DNA of 36,283 bases from Campylobacterota bacterium (GCA_003561815.1 PWVP01000132.1:1-36283); one strand, 5' to 3'; shown: positions 1 through 8,496, counted from the stretch's first letter. Notes: a model not told the origin generated them from the letters alone. Numbers and translations are program-made.

Positions 1-2
1 GC

Positions 3-908
3 GAGCAGGTGGTCATGGCACTGGGCGACATCGTCAAACCCAGTCGGCCCAACGTCATGAGCACCGGCGAGAAGCTGCGGTTCTACGTGGGCGAGTTCTG
101 GGACTTCGTCTCGGGGTATCCCCGCGAGGCCAATACCGAAGGCGGGATCCTGCCGGCGATCTTCGGCACCGTGCTCATGACCCTGGTCATGGCCGTCTTC
201 GTGACCCCGTTCTGGGTGCTGGCGGCCATCTACCTGCGCGAGTACGCCAAACAGGGGCCGGTAACGCGGATCATCCGCATCTCGGTCAACAACCTTGCCG
301 GGGTGCCCTCCATCGTCTTTGGGGTGTTTGGTCTGGGCTTTTTTGTCTACTTTATGGGGGGCGGCATCGATCGGATGTTCTACCCCGAGGCGCTGCCAGC
401 ACCCACCTTTGGCACGCCGGGTCTGATGTGGGCCTCGCTCACGCTGGCACTGCTCACACTGCCGGTGGTGATTGTCTCCACCGAGGAGGGGTTGACGCGG
501 ATCCCTAAGAGTGTGCGCGAAGGCTCGCTGGCGCTGGGGGCGACCAAAGCCGAAACCCTCTGGAAAGTGATTGTGCCGCTTTCGGCTCCGGCGATGATGA
601 CCGGTCTGATTCTGGCCGTCGCCCGCGCGGCGGGGGAGGTGGCCCCTTTGATGCTTGTGGGCGTGGTAAAATTGGCCCCCAACCTGCCGGTGGATGGCAA
701 TCCGCCCTTTGTCCATATGGAGCGAAAGATCATGCATCTGGGCTTTCACATCTACGATGTGGGCTTTCAGAGCCCCAATGTCGAGGCGGCCCGTCCGCTG
801 GTCTATGCGACGGCGCTGGCGCTGGTGCTGCTGATTGTTCTGCTCAACCTGACCGCCATCTCGATTCGTAACCACCTGCGGGAGAAGTACCGCAGCAGCA
901 GTGAATAA
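3..908 (+). CDS. pstA: Phosphate ABC transporter permease PstA (5' end outside window)
   Basis: This is an inner-membrane permease subunit of the high-affinity PstSCAB phosphate importer. The visible part carries several hydrophobic membrane segments. Its cytoplasmic EAA loop, beginning EGSLALGATKAETLWKV, is the contact site for the PstB ATPase. The sequences NLAGVPSIVFGVFGL and ARAAGEVAPLMLVG are typical of PstA. The reading frame is open to the left edge, so the true start probably lies upstream; the GTG at position 9 is only the first candidate inside the window. Some Campylobacterota PstA proteins have long N-terminal extensions, which fits a truncated view. The gene ends 13 bases before pstB with the pstB ribosome binding site in between, indicating one operon. 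Confidence 0.93.
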   Translation, partial: EQVVMALGDIVKPSRPNVMSTGEKLRFYVGEFWDFVSGYPREANTEGGILPAIFGTVLMTLVMAVFVTPFWVLAAIYLREYAKQGPVTRIIRISVNNLAGVPSIVFGVFGLGFFVYFMGGGIDRMFYPEALPAPTFGTPGLMWASLTLALLTLPVVIVSTEEGLTRIPKSVREGSLALGATKAETLWKVIVPLSAPAMMTGLILAVARAAGEVAPLMLVGVVKLAPNLPVDGNPPFVHMERKIMHLGFHIYDVGFQSPNVEAARPLVYATALALVLLIVLLNLTAISIRNHLREKYRSSSE

Positions 909-921
909 TAAAGGAGAGAGT

Positions 922-1761
922 ATGAACGAAAAGAGCACGATGCCCCAAGGGCTAAACCCGGAGATTTTTGAAAAGGGGGAGCGACAGGATCTCGATATCC
1001 AGAGCGAGACCATCGCCCTTCAGGCCAACAGTCTGGATCTCTACTACGATCAGACCCATGCGCTAAAGAATGTCACCCTGAGCATCCCCGCTAAGCGGGT
1101 GACCGCCTTTATCGGCCCCTCAGGGTGTGGCAAATCCACCCTTCTGCGCTGCTTTAATCGGATGAACGATCTGGTGGAGAGCTGCCGCGTGGAGGGGGAG
1201 ATTCTGCTCGATGGCGAAAACATCTACGATAAAAAGGTCGATGTCGCCGAGCTGCGCCGCAAGGTGGGGATGGTGTTTCAAAAGCCCAACCCCTTTCCCA
1301 AATCCATCTATGAGAATGTCGCCTACGGCCTGCGTCTGCAGGGGGTCAACGACAAAAAGAGGCTCGATCAGGTGGTCGAAACCTCCCTGCGTGGAGCGGC
1401 ACTGTGGGATGAGGTCAAAGATCGCCTGAATGAAAATGCCTTCGGCCTCTCCGGTGGCCAGCAGCAGCGGCTGGTGATTGCACGGGCGATTGCGATCGAG
1501 CCGGAGGTGATCTTGCTCGATGAGCCCGCCAGCGCGCTGGATCCCATCTCCACAGCCAAGGTTGAGGAGCTGATCTACGATCTGAAAAAGTCCTACACCA
1601 TTGTGATTGTTACCCACAATATGCAGCAGGCCGCCCGCATCTCTGATTACACCGCCTATATGTATATGGGCAATCTGGTGGAGTTTGAGGACACCCCCAC
1701 CCTCTTTACCAATCCGAAACAGAAAGAGACCGAGGACTACATCACCGGGCGCTACGGCTGA
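922..1761 (+). CDS. pstB: Phosphate ABC transporter ATP-binding protein PstB
   Basis: This is the ATPase that powers PstSCAB phosphate uptake, a peripheral protein on the cytoplasmic face. Walker A GPSGCGKST is at residues 65-73, the Q-loop VFQKPNPFPKS follows, the signature LSGGQ is at 176-180 and Walker B VILLDE is at 196-201. The PNPFPKSIYEN stretch after the Q-loop is diagnostic of PstB rather than other ABC ATPases. The length of 279 aa is slightly above the usual 250-260 because of an N-terminal tail. ATG 922 is chosen because AAGGAGAG lies 4 bases upstream; an in-frame GTG at 901 lies inside the end of pstA. No phoU follows; the next gene is a convergent pit-type permease. Confidence 0.97.
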   Translation: MNEKSTMPQGLNPEIFEKGERQDLDIQSETIALQANSLDLYYDQTHALKNVTLSIPAKRVTAFIGPSGCGKSTLLRCFNRMNDLVESCRVEGEILLDGENIYDKKVDVAELRRKVGMVFQKPNPFPKSIYENVAYGLRLQGVNDKKRLDQVVETSLRGAALWDEVKDRLNENAFGLSGGQQQRLVIARAIAIEPEVILLDEPASALDPISTAKVEELIYDLKKSYTIVIVTHNMQQAARISDYTAYMYMGNLVEFEDTPTLFTNPKQKETEDYITGRYG

Positions 1762-1765
1762 TCGC

Positions 1766-1784
1766 CGCTGCCCGCCGGGCAGTG
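1766..1784. terminator. GC-rich hairpin between convergent pstB and pitA
   Basis: CTGCCC (1768-1773) and GGGCAG (1777-1782) form a perfect 6-bp stem with a 3-base loop, extendable by a G-T and a C-G pair. It lies in the 44-base gap between two convergent genes. There is no T-run on either side, so it is at best a weak bidirectional terminator or an mRNA 3'-end stabiliser. Confidence 0.35.
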
Positions 1785-1805
1785 CCTGGCGGCCAGCACA
1801 TCCGG

Positions 1806-3410
1806 CTAGACAAAGAGGGTGCTAAGGCCCCAGAAGAGAAGCGCTGAGAGCAGTGCAGCCGCCGGAACGGTGATAATCCAGGCGGCGATAATCTTATAGA
1901 CCAGCGAGCGCTTGACCAGCTCGTTCTCATACACCTTCTTAAAGGCTTTGCGCTCGCGCTTGCTAAAGCTGATGGTCGTGCCGCCCACCTGGGCTTTCTG
2001 GGCCGCCTTCTTCTTCATCTCCTGAAGCATCTGCCCCTTCTGGTTCAAGCTGGCCGCCTTGAAGCGCTCCAGATACGCCTCGACCCGCTCACGATCCTCC
2101 CCTTCGTGGGCCTCACGAATCAGCGCCTCCATGCGGGCGTAGTACCCTTTAAGATACTCACGCAGAAACCCCACCCCAAAAACCGCGCCGATGGTCACAT
2201 GGGTGGTGGAGATGGGCAGCCCCAGCTCAGCGGCCACAATCACCGTGATCGCCGCCGCCATCGCGATGGAGTAGGCGCGCATCCGATCGAGATCGGTAAT
2301 CTCGCTGCCGACGGTTTTGATGAGCTTCGGGCCGTAGAGCGCCAGGCCCACCGCCAGGCCCAGTGCGCCGATCACCATAATCCAGATGGGGATAGCCGCC
2401 TGTGTGGCCACCTCACCGGTCTGTAGCGCCTCGTAGATGGCGGCCAGCGGGCCGATGGCGTTGGCCACATCGTTGGCCCCGTGGGCGAAGCTGAGCATCG
2501 CCGCTGCGAAGATCAGCGGGATGGTAAAGAGGCTGTTGACCCCCTCTTTGGTGTTGCTCGCCCGTGCGGCCGCTTTGGCGATGGGGCCGCGCACCATAAC
2601 ATAGATCACCACCGCAAAGAGAAAGCCCCACAAAAGCGCCTGAAGCGGTGCCAGCTTATAGATATCCCCCAGCCCCTTGACCAGCATAAAGCCGCCAAAT
2701 GCCCAGGCCATCACCGCCACCAGAATCGGCACCCGCTTACCCGCACTCAGGGTCATCTCCTCTTGATAGGTAATCCCCCGCTTAATGGCGTAGAGAAAGA
2801 GGGCGGCAATCAATCCCCCCATCACCGGTGAGACCACCCAGCTTAGTACGATGGAGCCCACCGTCGACCAGTTGACCAGTGCCCACCCCCCGGCGGCAAT
2901 CCCGCTGCCCATCACCGCGCCGACGATGGCGTGGGTTGTTGAGACCGGTGCACCGACAGCGGTGGCGAGATTGAGCCAAAGCGCCGCCGCCAGCAGCGCT
3001 GAGAGCATCAGCCAGATAAAGATATTGGCATCGGCAATCGTCGCAGGGTCGATAATGCCGCTTTTGATGGTGCCGACCACATTGCCGCCGGCCACAATCG
3101 CCCCCATCGCCTCAAAAACCGCCGCAACCGCAATAGCGGCCGCCAGGGTCATCGCCTTTGAGCCAACGGTGGGGCCGACATTGTTCGCCACATCGTTCGC
3201 ACCGATGTTCATCGCCATATAGGCACCGATTAAAGCAGCAATCACCAGCAGAATCATCCCCTCCTGATCGGTCTGGATGCCCCCGGCGTGGACCGAAGCG
3301 TAGACAAAAACCACCATCATAAAGAGAATCGCCATCCCCAGGCGGGTGAAATCGACACGGAAGTGTGCCGTGCTCTTCTTTTCGAGTCGTGAGTACTCTT
3401 TGAGGTTCAT
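1806..3410 (-). CDS. pitA: Inorganic phosphate transporter, PiT family
   Basis: This is a cation-coupled low-affinity inorganic phosphate permease of the inner membrane. It has the duplicated PiT signature: GANDVANNVGPTVGSKAMTL in the N-terminal half and SFAHGANDVANAIGPLAAI in the C-terminal half. About ten hydrophobic segments flank a charged cytoplasmic loop rich in Lys and Glu near the C-terminus. ATG 3410 gives 534 aa and an N-terminus MNLKEYSRLEKK resembling Campylobacter homologues. The frame is open further upstream (start possible at 3476), but that would place the N-terminus inside the probable leader. A -10 box at 3503-3508 and repeated GGTTAC hexamers upstream suggest regulated transcription. 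It converges on pstAB, so two phosphate systems sit side by side. Confidence 0.93.
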   Translation of the reverse strand: MNLKEYSRLEKKSTAHFRVDFTRLGMAILFMMVVFVYASVHAGGIQTDQEGMILLVIAALIGAYMAMNIGANDVANNVGPTVGSKAMTLAAAIAVAAVFEAMGAIVAGGNVVGTIKSGIIDPATIADANIFIWLMLSALLAAALWLNLATAVGAPVSTTHAIVGAVMGSGIAAGGWALVNWSTVGSIVLSWVVSPVMGGLIAALFLYAIKRGITYQEEMTLSAGKRVPILVAVMAWAFGGFMLVKGLGDIYKLAPLQALLWGFLFAVVIYVMVRGPIAKAAARASNTKEGVNSLFTIPLIFAAAMLSFAHGANDVANAIGPLAAIYEALQTGEVATQAAIPIWIMVIGALGLAVGLALYGPKLIKTVGSEITDLDRMRAYSIAMAAAITVIVAAELGLPISTTHVTIGAVFGVGFLREYLKGYYARMEALIREAHEGEDRERVEAYLERFKAASLNQKGQMLQEMKKKAAQKAQVGGTTISFSKRERKAFKKVYENELVKRSLVYKIIAAWIITVPAAALLSALLFWGLSTLFV

Positions 3411-3490
3411 AGGGCTCTTTCTTGGGTTTAGATAAAATAGCGCCAAACGGGAGGAGGTGTTGCGCACAGCGCTCAAGCGGCCCCCCGTTA

Positions 3491-3557
3491 GGTTACAGAA
3501 TGATTATAAAAGCGAACCGTAACCGTTTGGTTACCAAAGTGTAGCAGCTCTGTAACC
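3491..3557. promoter_or_regulatory. Cluster of four GGTTAC/GTAACC hexamers (candidate operator)
   Basis: GGTTAC occurs at 3491-3496 and 3529-3534, and GTAACC at 3519-3524 and 3552-3557. The inner pair forms GTAACC-GTTT-GGTTAC; the outer copies extend to GGTTACAG and CTGTAACC, mirror images of each other. Read on the minus strand, GGTAAC and GGTTAC start 10 or 11 bases apart and end 10 bases before the pitA -10 box, the geometry expected of a PhoB-type activator site. The sequence itself is not a known Pho box. Confidence 0.45.
3503..3508 (-). promoter_or_regulatory. Putative -10 box of pitA
   Basis: On the minus strand this reads TATAAT. The predicted transcription start is near 3496, leaving a leader of about 85 nt. 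No standard -35 is seen; the expected -35 position is covered by the inverted repeat at 3519-3534, as in activator-dependent promoters. Confidence 0.5.
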
Positions 3558-3605
3558 TTTATGGCTGCAATGCTAATCCAATCTCGCTAAAGGGGAGTTT
3601 CAACC

Positions 3606-3980
3606 GTGCGACTATTCACGCTATTGCTGCTTTTTGCAGCGCTTCTACACGCTACAGAGTGGCATAAAAGCTACACGGAGGCAAAAGCGGCCGCCAGCAA
3701 GAGCGCTCAGCCCATTTTGGCGCTCTTTATGCGCGAGGGGTGCCCCCACTGCGATCGGCTCGAACAGGAGAGCCTGGCCCACCCGGCGATCCAGCGGGCG
3801 ATCAAAGAGGGGTATACGCCGCTCTGGATAGACACCACCCAAAACCCGCAAGCAGCGCGCCAGATGGGGCTCAATATCCGGGGGGTTCCCACGGCGGTGA
3901 TCCTTGAAGAGGGGCGCACGCCACGACAGATGGTGGGCTACCGCGATCCGATGGGGATGATGGGGTTTTTGCAGCGCTAA
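3606..3980 (+). CDS. Periplasmic thioredoxin-fold protein
   Basis: This is a small exported thiol-disulfide protein of 124 aa. Residues 1-16 form a signal peptide (RLFTLLLLFAALLHA). The active site CPHC is at residues 46-49, preceded by ALFMREG. The conserved cis-proline loop GVPTAV has its proline at residue 95. CPHC is the DsbA-type dipeptide, but the short domain without a helical insertion looks like the thioredoxin_7 or SoxW-like families that reduce or repair periplasmic protein thiols. The partner protein is not evident from the neighbours. GTG 3606 is chosen because AGGGGAG lies 8 bases upstream and it directly begins the signal peptide. The stop codon overlaps the stop of rarA on the other strand by 4 bases (CTAA). 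Confidence 0.85.
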   Translation: MRLFTLLLLFAALLHATEWHKSYTEAKAAASKSAQPILALFMREGCPHCDRLEQESLAHPAIQRAIKEGYTPLWIDTTQNPQAARQMGLNIRGVPTAVILEEGRTPRQMVGYRDPMGMMGFLQR

Positions 3981-5203
3981 GGGGTGTGGCTGCGAATCTT
4001 ATCCAGCCACTCGGCAAGCCGCTTCTCAAACCCCACCTCAATCAGCTCCACAAACCGGACCGGCCGGGTGGTGTACGCCTGCGCCACGAAGCCACCGTAG
4101 TCGTGGGGGTATTGATACCCCACCCCACGGCCCAGCTTCTTCGCTCCGCTGTAGTGGGCATCTTTGAGGTGATCGGGAACCGGCAGAATCTCCCCGGCCG
4201 CAACCGCTGCCAGCGCCCCATCAATCGCCTTCAGGGCGCTATTGGATTTAGGGGAGCAGGCGAGATAGATGGTGGTCTGTGCCAGCGGGATGCGCGCCTC
4301 GGGCCAGCCGAGATTAGCCACGGCGTAGTAGGTGGCCTGAGCCAGCAGCAGTGCATCGGGGTTGGCGTTGCCGATATCTTCGCTGGCGTGGACTAAAAGC
4401 CTACGGGCGATAAAGCGCGGCTCCTCACCACCGTGGATCAGGCGGGCGAGATAGTAGATCGCCGCATCGGGGTCACTGCCGCGAATGCTCTTAATCAGCG
4501 CGCTGGCGAGATTGTAGTGGGTCTCATCCTCACTCGCCCCATCGCTGAGGGCATTGGGGCGCAGCGACTTAAGCAGCGCCACATCGATCGGCTTCTTATC
4601 ACCCCCCGCCACTGCGGCAAACTCCAGCAGCTTTAGCATCGCCCGGGCATCCCCGCCGCTTGAGTCAAGCAGGTAGCGCTCTGCCGCGTCGGTCAGCTGC
4701 GCGCCGATCCTCTCCACACCCGTTAAAAGCAGCTTCAAAAGCGCCGCGCGATCGAGGGGTTTAAACTCAAAGAGTAGCGATCGCGATCGGATCGCGCCGG
4801 TTAGCGAGAAGTAGGGGTTCTCTGTCGAGGCGCCCAGAATCATCGCCTCATTACGCTCCATCACCGGCAGCAGCACCTCCTGCTGGTTTTTGCTCAGCCG
4901 GTGCACCTCATCGATAAAGAGCAGCGGTGGCATCAGACTGCCCCGGTGGCTCTCAAAGATGCGGCGCAGCTCCTCGACCTTTAGGCTGGTGGCGTTTCGC
5001 TCGAAAAAGGGGCGATCGCTCATATTGGCGATGATGCGCGCTAAAGTGGTCTTACCCGTACCCGGTGGACCGAAGAGAAAAGCGTGAAAGGGGGTTTTAG
5101 CCGCCACGAGACGACGAAGCGGCCCCTCCGGGCCGATGAGGTGGGACTGGCCCACCATCGCCTCCAGCGAATCGGGCCGCAACAAAGAGGCGAGATCGGC
5201 CAT
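3977..5203 (-). CDS. rarA: Replication-associated recombination protein A (AAA+ ATPase RarA/MgsA)
   Basis: This is a clamp-loader-like AAA+ ATPase acting at stalled replication forks, a homologue of E. coli RarA and eukaryotic WRNIP1/Mgs1. Walker A FGPPGTGKTT is at about residues 44-53, Walker B is LLFIDEVHRLSKNQQ, and the sensor-1 region GASTENPYFSLTGAIRSRS is the most recognisable family motif. The C-terminal MgsA tetramerisation region (YYLARLIHGGEEPRFIARRL and YQYPHDY) is complete. The length of 408 aa is slightly shorter than E. coli (447 aa). ATG 5203 overlaps the stop of yjbQ as TAATG, so translation is probably coupled. It is the last gene of the ksgA-rnj-rluB-yjbQ-rarA operon. Confidence 0.95.
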   Translation of the reverse strand: MADLASLLRPDSLEAMVGQSHLIGPEGPLRRLVAAKTPFHAFLFGPPGTGKTTLARIIANMSDRPFFERNATSLKVEELRRIFESHRGSLMPPLLFIDEVHRLSKNQQEVLLPVMERNEAMILGASTENPYFSLTGAIRSRSLLFEFKPLDRAALLKLLLTGVERIGAQLTDAAERYLLDSSGGDARAMLKLLEFAAVAGGDKKPIDVALLKSLRPNALSDGASEDETHYNLASALIKSIRGSDPDAAIYYLARLIHGGEEPRFIARRLLVHASEDIGNANPDALLLAQATYYAVANLGWPEARIPLAQTTIYLACSPKSNSALKAIDGALAAVAAGEILPVPDHLKDAHYSGAKKLGRGVGYQYPHDYGGFVAQAYTTRPVRFVELIEVGFEKRLAEWLDKIRSHTP

Positions 5204-5598
5204 TAGCTTGAGAGCATGCTCACGAAGTAGTTTCGCTCCCGAGGACCGTCAAAATCGGCAAAAAAGAGCCCCTGCCAGGGGCCAAGCAGCATCCGGGCGT
5301 TCTGGACCGGAATCGTGGTGTTGGAGCCCATAATGGAGGCCTTCAGGTGCGCATCGCCGTTACCCCCCACATGGGCGTACTGCCCATCGGCGGGGAAGAA
5401 GTCGTGCAGCTTCTTGAGCAGATCCCGCTGGATATTGGGATCCTGGTTTTCGCAGACGAAGATGCTGCAGGTGGAGTGGGGGACGAAGATATTGACCGCA
5501 CCGTGATCGAGCCCCATGCGGATAATCTCCTCGTTGACCGTTGCGCTCAGATCAATGAGCTCCGTCTTGTAACGGCTCTTGAGAACCATTTTTCTCAC
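5203..5598 (-). CDS. YjbQ/UPF0047 family protein
   Basis: This is a member of the conserved UPF0047 (YjbQ) family, 131 aa. Some members show side activity as thiamine-phosphate synthase, but the physiological role is not settled. Family marks are the VPHSTCSIFVCEN stretch, HVGGNGDAHLKASIMG with its conserved histidine, and LGPWQGLFFADFDGPRER near the C-terminus. GTG 5598 has AAGGAA 6-8 bases upstream; the in-frame ATG at 5589 is an alternative that would remove three residues. The start lies 47 bases inside the 3' end of rluB, and the stop overlaps the rarA start as TAATG, so it is embedded in the operon. No link in function to its RNA-related neighbours is evident. Confidence 0.9.
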   Translation of the reverse strand: MRKMVLKSRYKTELIDLSATVNEEIIRMGLDHGAVNIFVPHSTCSIFVCENQDPNIQRDLLKKLHDFFPADGQYAHVGGNGDAHLKASIMGSNTTIPVQNARMLLGPWQGLFFADFDGPRERNYFVSMLSS

Positions 5599-6412
5599 TT
5601 GGTTTCCTTTTGGCTTTTTTTCTGGCTTCGCTTAGAAATCCGTGCAGCCAGTTGTACTCCGAACGCTCCAGAAAGCGGCTTTTGCCTTCGGGCAGGGCAC
5701 TGAGTGATACTTTACCATAAGAGACCCGCTTTAGATCGAGCACCGTGCGATCGAAGTGGGCGAAGAAGCGCCGAATTTCGCGGTTTTTGCCCTCGCTGAG
5801 CACCACCTTCAGGCGGGAGTAGTTGGGGTGGTTCTTCTCCACACGCCAGGCGACGAAGGGGGCAAACTCCATGGCGCGCAGCGGGCTCTTTTCGTGTCCC
5901 CCTGCCCGGGCGTCACTCAGTGTCAGCCCCTCGTTCATCGCCTGCTCCATCGGCGGCGTCACGAAACCGCTGATCTTGATGTTGTAGACCCGCTCCAGAT
6001 CCGAGCGCATCAAAATCTCAGCCACCTCCGCGCTATCGGTCAGCAGCAAGAGCCCCTCACTGGCGTAGTCCAACCGCCCCACCGGCACAAAATGGCCAAA
6101 ACGCGAAGGGAGGGAGTGGTAGATGGTGCGCCGCCCCTGCGGGTCGCTTTTGCTCACCAGCTCCCCTTTGGGCTTATTGTAGGCGATCACCGTAAACCCC
6201 TCGGGCTTGGGCTTTAGCGGCTTGCCGTCGATATAGATCGGCGCATCCACCGGCACCGTGATGCCCGGCTGGGTCACCTTCTGGCGGTTGATATTGACCC
6301 GCCCCTCCTCGATGAGGCGATCCGCCTCCCGGCGGGAGAAGCGGCTTCGCATGGCGATCACTTTATTGAGGCGGTGCGCCTCCTCCTGTGACCCCTTTTT
6401 ACTCTCGGCCAT
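5552..6412 (-). CDS. rluB: Pseudouridine synthase, RsuA/RluB/RluE/RluF family
   Basis: This enzyme converts a specific uridine in rRNA to pseudouridine. An S4 RNA-binding domain occupies about residues 13-65 (RLNKVIAMRSRFSRREADRL). The catalytic motif PVGRLDYASEGLLLLT has its nucleophilic Asp at residue 115, and the C-terminal EGKNREIRRFF motif is intact. The GRLD form places it in the RsuA branch that acts on single sites in 16S or 23S rRNA; RluB is the best guess, but substrate choice cannot be read from sequence. A Lys-rich tail (SEARKKAKRKPSEKNG) could add RNA affinity. Its ATG overlaps the rnj stop as TAATG, and its end overlaps yjbQ by 47 bases. Confidence 0.9.
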   Translation of the reverse strand: MAESKKGSQEEAHRLNKVIAMRSRFSRREADRLIEEGRVNINRQKVTQPGITVPVDAPIYIDGKPLKPKPEGFTVIAYNKPKGELVSKSDPQGRRTIYHSLPSRFGHFVPVGRLDYASEGLLLLTDSAEVAEILMRSDLERVYNIKISGFVTPPMEQAMNEGLTLSDARAGGHEKSPLRAMEFAPFVAWRVEKNHPNYSRLKVVLSEGKNREIRRFFAHFDRTVLDLKRVSYGKVSLSALPEGKSRFLERSEYNWLHGFLSEARKKAKRKPSEKNGSQEPLQDGAH

Positions 6413-8493
6413 TACTGCACAAAGATGTTGGGCACGATAATCGGGTAGCGCTTCAGCACCCGATAGATGTGCTTTTTCAGAGCCTGGCGCAGGCTGTTCT
6501 CCAGGGCGCGGATATTGCCGTAGTCCTCCGGCTTGATACCACTGATGAAGGCTTTAACCACCCCCTCTAGCTCCCGGGCAAAGGCGTGCTCTTTCTTCTG
6601 GCCCACCAGCCCCAGTGTGGTCACCTTCGGCTTATCGATCAGCGCCTGATTCTGCTTATCAATCTGCAAAATCATCATCACGACACCCTCTTGTGAGAGG
6701 TTCTGGCGATCGAAGACGACACTGGTTTCAACCTCTTTATTGAACTGATTGTCGATAAAGGTCTTACCGCACCGCACGCTGCGAACCTTACGGATCCCTT
6801 TGTGCGAAATCTCCATCTGTTCACCATCTTCGATAATGGCGACATTGCGCTCGGGAATCCCCACCGTGGTGGCGGTCTGGCGGTGGCGCAGCAGGTGCTG
6901 GTACTCCCCGTGTACCGGGATAAAGTACTTGGGCTTGGTCAGCCGGATCATCAGCTTCTGCTCCTCCTGAGCCGCGTGGCCGGAGGCGTGGATCTCACTA
7001 AACTCATGGAAGGCCACCTTGGCGCCTGACTTAAGAATCTGGTTGATGACGGTGTTCACGCTGTTTTCGTTACCCGGAATCGCCTTGGCCGAGATCACCA
7101 CCGTATCGGTCGGCTTGATCTTGATGTGGCGGTGCTCGTTCATGCTCATTCTAAAGAGTGCCGCCTGGGACTCCCCCTGGCTTCCGGTGGTGATGATCAG
7201 CACCTGGTTATCGGGCAGACGGGCCACCTCATGGGCATCGATCACCATCTTCTCATCCACATGGATATACTCCAGCTCCCGGGCAAGGTTGATGTTCTTC
7301 TCCATCGATCGGCCGATAATCGCCACCTTGCGGCCAAACTTTTTGGCCGACTCGATCGCCTGGGCGATCCGGTGGGTGTTGGAGGAGAAGGTGGACATCA
7401 AAATCCGCCCCTTGGATTTGGAGAAGAGGTCGTCAAAGGTTTTGCCCACCACCGACTCGCTTTTGGTAAAGCCGGGGTTGTAGCTGTTGGTCGAGTCACT
7501 CAAAAGGGCCAGCACCCCCCGCTCACCGTAGTGGGCCAGACGATGGTAATCCGGCGGAAAGCCGTCCACCGGACAGTTATCGAGCTTAAAGTCGCCGGTG
7601 TGGATCAGCGTCCCCGCTGCGGTGGTGATCGCCAGCGAGCAGGCGTCCAGTACCGAGTGGGTCATGTGGATCCACTCCACCTCAAAGTCGCCAATCATCA
7701 CCGGCTTGCGCTTCTCCACAAACCGAAAAAAGCGCTTGTGCTCAATCAGCTTATGCTCATCAAACTTCGCCCCAATCATGGCCAGCGGCAAGGAGGTGCC
7801 GTAGATGGGCACCTGCATCTCTTTAAAGAGGTAGGGGACCGCACCGATGTGATCCTCGTGGGCGTGGGTGATCACAATCCCTTTGATCTTCTCTTTGATG
7901 GCGTGCAGATAGCTAAAGTCGGGCACCAGGATATCGACCCCGTGCATGTCGGGGGTGGGAAAGCTCATCCCCACATCGATAATAATCGCGCTCTCCTCGG
8001 TCTCTAAAACCGCGATATTGCCGCCAATCTGATCGAGTCCCCCTAGGGGCACGAAGCGAACCGAGTGCTCCTTATCGCCGAAGTTCTCAAAGGTGCGGAG
8101 CCGATCCTCCTGGCTGCGCTTGTTGGCATCAATCCCATCGCGCATCCGGCCATACCAGCCCGCACCGTTCTCATCGATTCCGCCCGCCATCGGATCACCG
8201 CTGCTGTGGCGTTTGCGATTGCCTCTGGGGGCGCCAGCGGGCTTGGTGCTCGCCTGGGTGCGGCCACCGCCACGGCGGCCACCACTGCCAGACTCCCTCT
8301 TCTCGGCACCAGCCCCTTCGGCGGCCCTGTTTTCGCCCCCCTCGGGCCGTGGACGGTTGCTGTTGCGCCCTCCCCGGTTTCGGCCACCGCGACGGCGGGG
8401 TCGTTTAGGTGCTTCGCCCCCCTCAGCGCCGCCTTTGGCGCCGCCTGATTCATGTGAAACCTGCTTCTTTTCAGGTGTCTTGTTCTCATCCAT
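6412..8493 (-). CDS. rnj: Ribonuclease J with RGG-rich N-terminal extension
   Basis: This metallo-beta-lactamase/beta-CASP ribonuclease (5'-exonuclease and endonuclease) is the central mRNA decay enzyme in Campylobacterota. The zinc motif HAHEDHIG is at residues 210-217; the core begins near residue 145 (VRFVPLGGLDQIGGN) and beta-CASP motifs follow, including SGHAAQEEQ and PVHGEYQHL. Residues 1 to about 130 are low-complexity and basic, with repeated RGG/GGR triplets, and probably disordered. Helicobacter RNase J also has a long N-terminal extension and a similar total length (about 690 aa; here 693). The ATG lies 3 bases after the ksgA stop, with AAGGA overlapping that stop. The ksgA-rnj pairing is known from H. 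pylori. Confidence 0.96.
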   Translation of the reverse strand: MDENKTPEKKQVSHESGGAKGGAEGGEAPKRPRRRGGRNRGGRNSNRPRPEGGENRAAEGAGAEKRESGSGGRRGGGRTQASTKPAGAPRGNRKRHSSGDPMAGGIDENGAGWYGRMRDGIDANKRSQEDRLRTFENFGDKEHSVRFVPLGGLDQIGGNIAVLETEESAIIIDVGMSFPTPDMHGVDILVPDFSYLHAIKEKIKGIVITHAHEDHIGAVPYLFKEMQVPIYGTSLPLAMIGAKFDEHKLIEHKRFFRFVEKRKPVMIGDFEVEWIHMTHSVLDACSLAITTAAGTLIHTGDFKLDNCPVDGFPPDYHRLAHYGERGVLALLSDSTNSYNPGFTKSESVVGKTFDDLFSKSKGRILMSTFSSNTHRIAQAIESAKKFGRKVAIIGRSMEKNINLARELEYIHVDEKMVIDAHEVARLPDNQVLIITTGSQGESQAALFRMSMNEHRHIKIKPTDTVVISAKAIPGNENSVNTVINQILKSGAKVAFHEFSEIHASGHAAQEEQKLMIRLTKPKYFIPVHGEYQHLLRHRQTATTVGIPERNVAIIEDGEQMEISHKGIRKVRSVRCGKTFIDNQFNKEVETSVVFDRQNLSQEGVVMMILQIDKQNQALIDKPKVTTLGLVGQKKEHAFARELEGVVKAFISGIKPEDYGNIRALENSLRQALKKHIYRVLKRYPIIVPNIFVQ

Positions 8494-8496
8494 GCT

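Noticed and set aside
7126..8007. Long open frame antisense to rnj (293 codons)
   Set aside because: RNase J motifs are certain on the minus strand; the antisense frame is a composition artefact.
8446..8461. Second parS-like sequence, TGATTCATGTGAAACC, inside the 5' end of rnj
   Set aside because: It matches only 13 of 16 positions and lies in coding sequence; chance is a sufficient explanation unless ParB data say otherwise.
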